Positions 1 through 5,238 of a stretch of DNA of 7,633 bases are shown piece after piece. Both the position numbers and the translations under genes were made by a program. This stretch comes from Defluviitaleaceae bacterium (GTDB taxonomy: Bacteria > Bacillota > Clostridia > Lachnospirales > WRAX01): the NCBI GenBank assembly GCA_009787945.1, contig WQSI01000082.1, forward strand, positions 1 through 7,633. The letters are read 5' to 3'. Below the pieces are notes generated by a model. That model was not told the origin of the DNA. It ran no database searches and saw only the letters and a program-made list of their open reading frames with translations. Position 1 is the first letter of the stretch; each line of letters begins with the position of its first letter.

Positions 1-2420
1 ACACTGCCCCCCTAGGCACAGCAACCTTTGGAGATTTAGACCTGGCAACACGTATACAAGTAAGGCACGACAGCCTTGATGACCTTAGGCGCATACCAAT
101 CATCCTGCCTACAGGCGGGGTTATCCGCGTTGATGACGTGGCAAATGTGCAAATTTCCGCCATGGATGCTTCTAGCATCAGCCGATATAATGGGGATGAC
201 ACAATAACAATAACCATTCAAAACCCCCAGGCTGTCAGTGCCAACGCAACATCAGATGATGTTATAAGAACCATAAACGCCATAATGGCAGACAATCCAG
301 AAATTTCCATAGCTGTAATACATGATAATAGCGAGATGATTGCAGATTCGCTGTTTTCCGTAGCACAAACCCTAGTGCTTGCAATCGTCCTTGCAATGGT
401 TATCCTCTACCTGTTTTTAGGGGATTTGCGGGCTTCTCTAATTGTTGGAAGCTCCATGCCCATATCCCTCCTTGTAACCTTCATTTTCATGGACTTTATG
501 GGATATACCCTAAACATCGTCACCATGAGCGGGCTTATCATTGGCGTGGGCATGATGGTTGATAACGCTATTGTGGTTATAGATAGCTGTTTTAGAGCAA
601 GAAAAGAAGGGCGCACCTTTAAAGAAGCGGCCGTGGAAGGCACAAGGTTTGTAATGCTTTCCATTATCGCCGTAACCCTTACAACTGTTGTTGTGTTTGT
701 TCCCTTGGCTACGGTTCAGGGGCTTGCAGGGCAGATGTTCGCCCCAATTGGCTTTTCCATTGTTTTTGCTTTGGTGGCATCTCTGCTGTCGGCTGTTTCT
801 CTTGTGCCTCTGTTCTTCTTCCAGTTTAAGCCAATTGAGAGAAGCAACGCCCCTGTTACCAAGCTTTTCAACAAGCTTGAAAATGGCTATGCCAACCTGC
901 TTACCAAGATATTAAACAAGAAAAAGACGGTGCTTGCCATCACTGGCGGCATTATGGCTCTTGCGGTGTTTCTGGCAACCTTCCTTAATTTTGAGCTTAT
1001 GCCCCCTATTGATGAAGGCATTATAAACATTAACATCACCACAAGGCCAGGGCTTAACCTAGAGCGCACAGATGAAATTTTAGTGGAGCTTGAAGGGATT
1101 GTTTCACAGCACCCCGACGTTTCCCATTTCATACTAACAAGCGGGGCGGGAGGTACAGCCACTTTAACGGCTCATCTTCTCTCTAACAGAAACATGCAAA
1201 CAAGCCAGGTTATTGACCAATGGTGGCAGGAAACCCGTCATGTCCTTGATGTTGACATAAATATTTCATCAAGCGATTTCATGGGCATGGGTGCCATGGG
1301 CGACTCTGGCATACCCATTGTTTTAGAGGGGGAAACCCTGGATGTGCTGAGAGATGCTGCCGCCATGGTTGAAGATATGATGTTGCAGCATCCAGACATA
1401 ATCCGCGTAAACTCTACATTTGACAGGGCAAACCCCCAAGCAGAAATTGTGGTTGACCCTCTTATGGCAGCTTTCCACGGCATAACCCCCCAAATGGTGA
1501 CGGGCAGTGTGTTTATAGCCCTTAACGGCTCTGAAGTTGCCGAAATTACCATGGACAGCCAAAGGTTTGCCGTTAGGGTGGAATATCCCCGCGGCCGTTA
1601 TGAAACTGTAAACGACGTGGCAAATATGATGGTTATGAGCGGCTCTGGGGCTCTTGTTCCCCTGTCCCAAATATCAACTGTAGAATTTACAGACACACCT
1701 CAAACCATATCAAGGCAAAATAATATGTACACAGCCACAATCACAGCTGTGCCTTTAGATGCCGCAAGGTTTACGGCACAGGCTGAAATTCAATCTGCTG
1801 TTGCAGGCATGACTTTCCCCGAGGGCATACAACAAGGGCGAAGCCTAGACGACCAAATGATGGATGAAGAATTGGCAGCTTTAGGCGTTGCCATCATCAC
1901 CGCCATTTTGCTGGTGTTTATGGTAATGGCAATCCAATTTGAGTCCATCCGTCATTCTCTAATGGTTATGGTCTGCGTGCCTCTTGCTGTAATTGGCTCT
2001 TTGCTTTTGATGGTTGCAACAGGTGTAACCATCAGCATGGTTTCCTTGCTGGGCTTTTTGGTTCTAATAGGTTTGGTGGTAAACAACGGTATACTTTTTG
2101 TAGACACAACCAACAAATACCGTCAGCAAAAACCCTTGCAAGACGCTTTGATACACGCTGGACGCACAAGGCTGCGCCCTATTATGATGATTACCCTTAC
2201 AAGCGTGCTGGCAATGCTGCCCTTGGCTCTCGGCTTTGGTGACGACACCATGCAGGGGCTTGGCGTAACGGTAATTGGCGGTTTGACAGCATCCACCGCC
2301 TTGGCACTGCTTTTCCTACCCACTTTCTACCTGATAATTGACGGTAATTCTGAAAAGCGGGAAGAGCGGAGAAGGTTAAGAACCGAGAAGCGCGAACAGA
2401 AGATAGAGGGACATATTTAG
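1..2420 (+). CDS. RND-family efflux transporter permease subunit (5'-partial)
   Basis: Inner-membrane proton-driven pump protein of the AcrB/HAE1-like RND superfamily. It would export drugs or other amphiphiles with an adaptor and an outer component. The frame is open to the left edge (first whole codon at position 3), so the GTG at 138 is internal and roughly 200-250 N-terminal residues, including TM1, are missing. The 805 visible residues begin in a periplasmic-type domain (GDLDLATRIQV, then GGVIRVDDVANV). They continue through TM2-TM6, with the TM4 motif GVGMMVDNAIVVID at about 546-587. A large second extracytoplasmic loop covers about 1000-1850. TM7 is at about 925-985 and TM8-TM12 lie between about 1865 and 2340, with the TM10 motif VVNNGILFVD and TM11 RLRPIMM. 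The C-terminal tail is short and strongly charged (EKREERRR). The TolC-like gene follows after 11 bases, which supports a tripartite-type efflux operon. Family assignment is secure; substrate is unknown. Confidence 0.95.
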   Translation, partial: TAPLGTATFGDLDLATRIQVRHDSLDDLRRIPIILPTGGVIRVDDVANVQISAMDASSISRYNGDDTITITIQNPQAVSANATSDDVIRTINAIMADNPEISIAVIHDNSEMIADSLFSVAQTLVLAIVLAMVILYLFLGDLRASLIVGSSMPISLLVTFIFMDFMGYTLNIVTMSGLIIGVGMMVDNAIVVIDSCFRARKEGRTFKEAAVEGTRFVMLSIIAVTLTTVVVFVPLATVQGLAGQMFAPIGFSIVFALVASLLSAVSLVPLFFFQFKPIERSNAPVTKLFNKLENGYANLLTKILNKKKTVLAITGGIMALAVFLATFLNFELMPPIDEGIININITTRPGLNLERTDEILVELEGIVSQHPDVSHFILTSGAGGTATLTAHLLSNRNMQTSQVIDQWWQETRHVLDVDINISSSDFMGMGAMGDSGIPIVLEGETLDVLRDAAAMVEDMMLQHPDIIRVNSTFDRANPQAEIVVDPLMAAFHGITPQMVTGSVFIALNGSEVAEITMDSQRFAVRVEYPRGRYETVNDVANMMVMSGSGALVPLSQISTVEFTDTPQTISRQNNMYTATITAVPLDAARFTAQAEIQSAVAGMTFPEGIQQGRSLDDQMMDEELAALGVAIITAILLVFMVMAIQFESIRHSLMVMVCVPLAVIGSLLLMVATGVTISMVSLLGFLVLIGLVVNNGILFVDTTNKYRQQKPLQDALIHAGRTRLRPIMMITLTSVLAMLPLALGFGDDTMQGLGVTVIGGLTASTALALLFLPTFYLIIDGNSEKREERRRLRTEKREQKIEGHI

Positions 2421-2424
2421 GAGG
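2419..2424 (+). promoter_or_regulatory. Shine-Dalgarno of the TolC-like gene, overlapping the RND stop codon
   Basis: A perfect AGGAGG overlaps the last two bases of the RND permease TAG stop (2418-2420) and lies 7 bases before the ATG at 2432. Ribosomes ending on the permease would therefore sit on the next start site. This suggests translational coupling of the two efflux genes. Confidence 0.85.
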
Positions 2425-2431
2425 TTTCGAA

Positions 2432-3913
2432 ATGAAAAAAATGAAGGTATTTTGCTTTGGTGTTTTAATGTCTTTGGGTCTGGCTTTTGTGCCGACCATC
2501 AGCACCTATGCAAACGAAGCGGAAACGGAAGTTATCTCTTTGGAACAGGCTTTGGAAATGGCAAAAGCTGACATGCTTGCCTTGCAAGACTTGGATAATA
2601 TCATCCGCAATATGCAAATGAACCAAAGGGATTTGCGCCATAACCTAGATAGAATTGAGCGTGGATACGCCAGAAATGATGCTATGGATATGATTTTAAA
2701 CACTATGTTTGAGCTTGACATGGCACTGCTTGGGGCAAATGCCGCCCAAAACATGATAAGCGGGCAATTAGACCAGTCTACCCAATTGCTACTGGCGGGG
2801 GCAGGCAACAGCGACATTCTTCAAGCAACGCTGTCAGGGGTTGCGGAAACCCAAAGTTTAAATGCCCAAATTATAGCAATCGAAGCCCAGCGGGAAGCCC
2901 TTTCAGGGCAGATGTGGGCGTTATGGACTGATGAAGCCTTTAGGGATATAATTAAAGAAATTGAGCGCGGTTTGGACGAAATCGACCGCCAAACCCGAAA
3001 CATCCAGCTAAACCAAGAAATTATAGAAATTTCCTTGGAAAACGGCATCCGCAACATGATAATTGCTTTAGAAGGGATTAACGCAGGCATCGAAATGCTT
3101 GAAGCAAGCGTTGCCTTCGCTGACGACAGCCTGCGCCGCGCAAACATAAGCTACAGCCTGGGAATGTTAAGCTCTTATGACCTGCGCTCTGTAGAACACG
3201 GCATTTCCCAAAGCCACAACCAATTAAGAGATTTAAGGCGAAGCCGCGAAACCATCATCCAAACCATGAATAATATGCTGGGCTTGCCAATAACAAACCC
3301 AACAATAATCGGCTTCCAGCGCGATATGCCCGAACTGCCAGAGGATATGGATGCTCACATAACAAGCCTTGTGGAAAACGCCCCAACAATACAGCAGTTA
3401 CAGCTTACTGTTGACGGTGCAATAGCTGGAAGGCGCGAATATATGGACGACCTTGACACAAGCAGCGCCCACGGAAGCGTCAGAACCGACAGGTATGGCA
3501 ACTTCATCATAAGCGAAGCCGACCGCAGAAGAGCCGTCAACAGCCCCATAGGCGACGAAGATATTGAGATGCTAAGAAACAGAATAGCCCTGCAAGATGC
3601 CGTCAACAGGGCAGAAACAGAGCTTGCCAGAGCAAAACGGACTCTGGAATTTGAAATCCGCCAGGCTTACCGCGAATTAGAAGCGTTGCAAGTCCAAATG
3701 GACGCGCAAAACAGAAGCCTTGCACAGGCGCAAACCTCCCTAACCACCGCAATCGCCAACTACAACGTGGGGCGAGGAACACAATTTGAAATCGAGCAAG
3801 CACGCCTAGGAGTAACATCCGCCGAGCAAGCTCTGGAAAGCACCTACAACCAAAAATGGCTTTTAGCCTTCACATTAGAAAACCCTGTTTTATTGGTGTT
3901 GTCAAATCAATAA
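2432..3913 (+). CDS. TolC-family secreted protein, apparently lacking the outer-membrane barrel strands
   Basis: A 493-residue exported protein. An N-terminal signal peptide (MKKMK, then a hydrophobic stretch to about residue 24) has a likely cleavage after TYA at residue 27. The two-repeat plan of TolC/OEP proteins is recognisable. Repeat 1 opens with ISLEQALEMAKADM (35-48) and ends with the helix pair around ANISYSLGMLSSYDL and MNNMLGLPITNP (237-290). Repeat 2 opens near ITSLVENAPTIQQLQL (310-325) and ends with the coiled-coil RTLEFEIRQAYRELEALQ (403-420) and ANYNVGRGTQFEIEQARLG (442-460). Most of the chain is predicted long amphipathic helix. The segments where ordinary TolC proteins carry paired barrel strands are helical in repeat 1 (about 60-170) and a short polar stretch in repeat 2 (about 338-372). 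It probably works with the preceding RND pump, either as a conduit through the cell wall or as a scaffold; that role is inferred. The family call is good; lack of a barrel is my reading of the sequence without structure prediction. Confidence 0.85.
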   Translation: MKKMKVFCFGVLMSLGLAFVPTISTYANEAETEVISLEQALEMAKADMLALQDLDNIIRNMQMNQRDLRHNLDRIERGYARNDAMDMILNTMFELDMALLGANAAQNMISGQLDQSTQLLLAGAGNSDILQATLSGVAETQSLNAQIIAIEAQREALSGQMWALWTDEAFRDIIKEIERGLDEIDRQTRNIQLNQEIIEISLENGIRNMIIALEGINAGIEMLEASVAFADDSLRRANISYSLGMLSSYDLRSVEHGISQSHNQLRDLRRSRETIIQTMNNMLGLPITNPTIIGFQRDMPELPEDMDAHITSLVENAPTIQQLQLTVDGAIAGRREYMDDLDTSSAHGSVRTDRYGNFIISEADRRRAVNSPIGDEDIEMLRNRIALQDAVNRAETELARAKRTLEFEIRQAYRELEALQVQMDAQNRSLAQAQTSLTTAIANYNVGRGTQFEIEQARLGVTSAEQALESTYNQKWLLAFTLENPVLLVLSNQ

Positions 3914-3916
3914 AAA

Positions 3917-4099
3917 TAGGTAACTATATATAACTTTACCCAACACCCCGTAGGGGCGCATATTATGCGCCCGCTGTCCGACAAAGGTTATGATAATGTA
4001 GAGTACGTTTGTCCAGCATCGGGCGCATGATATGCGCCCCTACGATGGATGATGACGACGTGGTTGTTGGGTTTATGTAAAGTTGTATATAATTACCTA
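3917..4099. mobile_element. 183-bp MITE-like inverted-repeat element
   Basis: The terminal inverted repeats are 23 bp (3917-3939 and 4077-4099) and match at 21 of 23 positions, beginning TAGGTAA and ending TTACCTA. A further 7-bp pair, CCCAACA (3939-3945) with TGTTGGG (4065-4071), continues the palindrome. Inside lie two 24-base GC-rich arms that match each other at 23 of 24 positions. The element has no credible coding sequence. It is flanked by five A residues on each side (3912-3916 and 4100-4104), which could be a 5-bp target duplication. Alternatively, the outer TA pair could be a duplicated TA target as for IS630/mariner-type elements; the A-rich context prevents a decision. It starts 3 bases after the TolC-like stop codon and leaves the gene and its terminator intact. 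The parent transposase is not in the window. It could also be an old non-mobile palindromic repeat. Confidence 0.7.
3950..4043. repeat. Nested GC-rich palindromic arms within the MITE-like element
   Basis: The left arm (3950-3973) starts GTAGGGGCGCAT and the right arm (4020-4043) ends ATGCGCCCCTAC. They are reverse complements with one mismatch in 24. Each arm is also a palindrome in itself: GGGCGCAT and ATGCGCCC around 3 bases. Short complementary segments inside (GCTG 3973-3976 with CAGC 4014-4017; GACAAA 3980-3985 with TTTGTC 4008-4013) extend the pairing to a loop of about 22 bases. The region can thus form either one long stem or two small hairpins. A related word recurs at 4783-4803. 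Confidence 0.75.
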
Positions 4100-4105
4100 A
4101 AAAAT

Positions 4106-4143
4106 AAACCCTCAAGCGCGGGGTGACGCGTTTGGGGGTTTTT
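4106..4143 (+). terminator. Rho-independent terminator of the RND/TolC operon
   Basis: A 15-bp stem (4106-4120 with 4127-4141) closes a 6-base GGGTGA loop. All positions pair if two G-U pairs are allowed. The 3' side runs into TTTTT (4139-4143). It follows the inserted inverted-repeat element and is the first terminator after the TolC-like gene, so it most likely ends the efflux operon. The stretch from 4144 to the promoter at 4205 is A/C-rich and almost free of T, with no gene seen in it. Confidence 0.85.
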
Positions 4144-4204
4144 GCGTTAAACACACCAGCACAACTCCCCCACCCAACCAACCAAAAAGAAGCCCAAAAA
4201 ATAC

Positions 4205-4233
4205 TTGCAAATTAGGGCGGGATGGGTTATAAT
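4205..4233 (+). promoter_or_regulatory. Sigma-A-type promoter for the small-protein genes
   Basis: A -35 box TTGCAA (4205-4210) and a perfect -10 box TATAAT (4228-4233) are separated by exactly 17 bases. A six-A run at 4196-4201 just upstream could act as an UP-like element. Transcription would start near 4240, giving a leader of about 20 bases before the ATG at 4261. This excludes the in-frame ATG at 4222, which lies inside the promoter. The promoter sits just after the upstream terminator, so it opens a new transcription unit that may extend into gyrA. Confidence 0.8.
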
Positions 4234-4247
4234 TTATTTATGGGGGT

Positions 4248-4251
4248 GGAG
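4248..4251 (+). promoter_or_regulatory. Ribosome binding site deciding the start of the first small gene
   Basis: GGAG within GGGGGTGGAG lies 9 bases before the ATG at 4261. In the paralogous gene downstream, GGAG (4813-4816) is also exactly 9 bases before the ATG that begins MKMN. The matching geometry favours 4261 over the alternative in-frame ATGs at 4222, 4240 and 4255. Confidence 0.65.
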
Positions 4252-4260
4252 ATTATGAGC

Positions 4261-4746
4261 ATGAAAATGAACCCTATATACAAAGACTATATTATCAGGT
4301 CAAAACCAAGTTTGTCGCTTTTTGTGATACTGGGAATTTTTGTCATTGTCATTCTGTTGCTTGTTAATGCAGAGGTGTTTAGTAGGCATTTAGAGGGTCA
4401 GTGGATTTCGGTTTCGTATGGAGAACAAGACTCGTGGGGATTACCTGAAACCTTTGAAGGTCGAATTTGGGAATTCAATCGCGACGGCACTTTTCGTTGG
4501 ATTTCTCCATGGAGTAATACGCCCGACAATTACGATTACTTCGGTGTATACGCTAACTGGCTACGAATATCAGACTCAAACGGGCGAGCGACTGGTCTAT
4601 TCACCTTGAGGGGTATAGGTGATGACGTGCTAACTCTAGGGGGATACAGGTATATATTTCCTGCTGGGTTGTTTCCGTTTACATTTGAGCTTCACAGACT
4701 GGAAGAACCGTTGCCCGATAGGTCGGAGCTTGTGGTACTCCAATGA
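4261..4746 (+). CDS. Small membrane-anchored protein of unknown function, paralog 1
   Basis: 161 residues. A short N-terminal segment, MKMNPIYKDYIIRS, precedes one hydrophobic helix (about 19-36, LFVILGIFVIVILLLV), and an extracytoplasmic domain of about 120 residues follows. The start was chosen from the promoter position and the ribosome-binding geometry shared with the next gene. The outer domain has the spacing HLEGQW (43-48), IWEFNRDGTFRW (69-80), FTLRGIGDDVLTLGG (114-128). That pattern resembles small lipocalin-like beta-sandwich domains common in clostridial secreted proteins (DUF5640-like); this is recalled by pattern, not searched. The following gene is a clear paralog. Base composition is more AT-rich than in the flanking efflux genes and gyrA. 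Expressed from the promoter at 4205-4233. Function not known; a ligand-binding or envelope role is only a guess. Confidence 0.8.
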   Translation: MKMNPIYKDYIIRSKPSLSLFVILGIFVIVILLLVNAEVFSRHLEGQWISVSYGEQDSWGLPETFEGRIWEFNRDGTFRWISPWSNTPDNYDYFGVYANWLRISDSNGRATGLFTLRGIGDDVLTLGGYRYIFPAGLFPFTFELHRLEEPLPDRSELVVLQ

Positions 4747-4782
4747 ACATGCTTATTAGAACAATAGCGTTACAGTACAAAA

Positions 4783-4803
4783 GCGCGCAATGCGCGCCCC
4801 TAC
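4783..4803. repeat. Short GC-rich palindrome related to the MITE-like element arms
   Basis: GCGCGC-AAT-GCGCGC followed by CCCTAC lies between the two small genes. It shares the ending GCGC-CCCTAC and the hairpin layout with the right arm at 4020-4043, so it looks like a fragment or variant of the same dispersed repeat family. In RNA it would form a compact 6-bp GC hairpin just upstream of the next ribosome binding site. It has no T-run on the + strand and is not a convincing terminator for these genes. Confidence 0.6.
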
Positions 4804-4810
4804 CGTGTTT

Positions 4811-4818
4811 GAGGAGGT
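4811..4818 (+). promoter_or_regulatory. Ribosome binding site of the second small gene
   Basis: GAGGAGGT lies 7 bases before the ATG at 4826, a near-perfect Shine-Dalgarno. It fixes the start at MKMN and excludes an in-frame upstream GTG or ATG start at about 4790, which falls inside the GC-rich palindrome. Confidence 0.85.
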
Positions 4819-4825
4819 ATACAGT

Positions 4826-5200
4826 ATGAAAATGAACTCAATCCATGAAAGTTACATTATTAGGTCGGGGTTTGGGATTAAGCGCCGCTTTGCGGTGTTG
4901 TTCAGCTTGCTGGTCATCTTCGGCTCTATGGTTGTTCATGCTAATTGGCAGGCGCATAGGCTTGTTGGGCATTGGCAGACCGCTGGCGGTTCTATTATAG
5001 AAATTAACCGAGATGGCACATCCAGAATATGGACTTATAATAGGGGTTGGAGCGATTATGAACAATGGCATATTAGTATGCCTATGAACTCTTTTCAAGG
5101 ACGCTACTTTCCTAATGCTCGTTTTGAAATCCGCGGTAACGTGTTGTCGTTCGGTGACTCAAGATTATTTGACTACACAAGAGTTCAACCACCAAATTAA
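4826..5200 (+). CDS. Small membrane-anchored or secreted protein of unknown function, paralog 2
   Basis: 124 residues. Its N-terminus, MKMNSIHESYIIRS, matches that of the preceding gene at 10 of 14 positions. A basic patch (KRR, 19-21) and one hydrophobic segment (about 22-38) follow, with VHA at 37-39 as a possible but uncertain signal-peptidase site. The outer domain aligns with paralog 1: RLVGHW (45-50), IIEINRDGTSRIW (57-69), FEIRGNVLSFGDSRLF (100-115). It lacks about 35 residues found in paralog 1, mainly between the GxW and NRDGT motifs and near the C-terminus. The pair probably arose by tandem duplication followed by strong divergence. A lipocalin-like (DUF5640-like) fold is possible by pattern only. 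It ends 38 bp before gyrA with no terminator between. Confidence 0.8.
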   Translation: MKMNSIHESYIIRSGFGIKRRFAVLFSLLVIFGSMVVHANWQAHRLVGHWQTAGGSIIEINRDGTSRIWTYNRGWSDYEQWHISMPMNSFQGRYFPNARFEIRGNVLSFGDSRLFDYTRVQPPN

Positions 5201-5238
5201 CAGTCAGAAATTATGTTTCAAATAAAGAGAGGTAAAAA

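Noticed and set aside
138..140. GTG at 138 as the start of the RND permease
   Set aside because: The frame is open to the left edge and positions 3-137 already encode typical RND periplasmic-domain sequence, so the GTG is an internal Val.
3963..4181. 72-codon open frame on the - strand across the inverted-repeat element and terminator
   Set aside because: It runs through palindromic arms, a terminal repeat and a terminator stem, with no ribosome site or known protein pattern.
4145..4204. A/C-rich, T-poor stretch between terminator and promoter
   Set aside because: No repeat period, hairpin or coding signal. It is probably only compositional bias, apart from the A-run next to the -35 box.
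4222..4260. Upstream in-frame ATGs (4222, 4240, 4255) as the start of the first small gene
   Set aside because: 4222 lies inside the promoter and 4240 is about the transcription start. 4255 has only 3 bases after GGAG, while 4261 matches the paralog in both protein start and ribosome-site spacing.
4777..4803. Possible - strand intrinsic terminator (GC palindrome followed by TTTT on the reverse strand)
   Set aside because: Only four T residues, a 6-bp stem, and no - strand gene to terminate. It fits better as a repeat fragment.
5169..5197. TTGACT at 5169-5174 as a -35 box for a dedicated gyrA promoter
   Set aside because: At 16-18 base spacing the best -10 candidate matches TATAAT at only about 3 of 6 positions.
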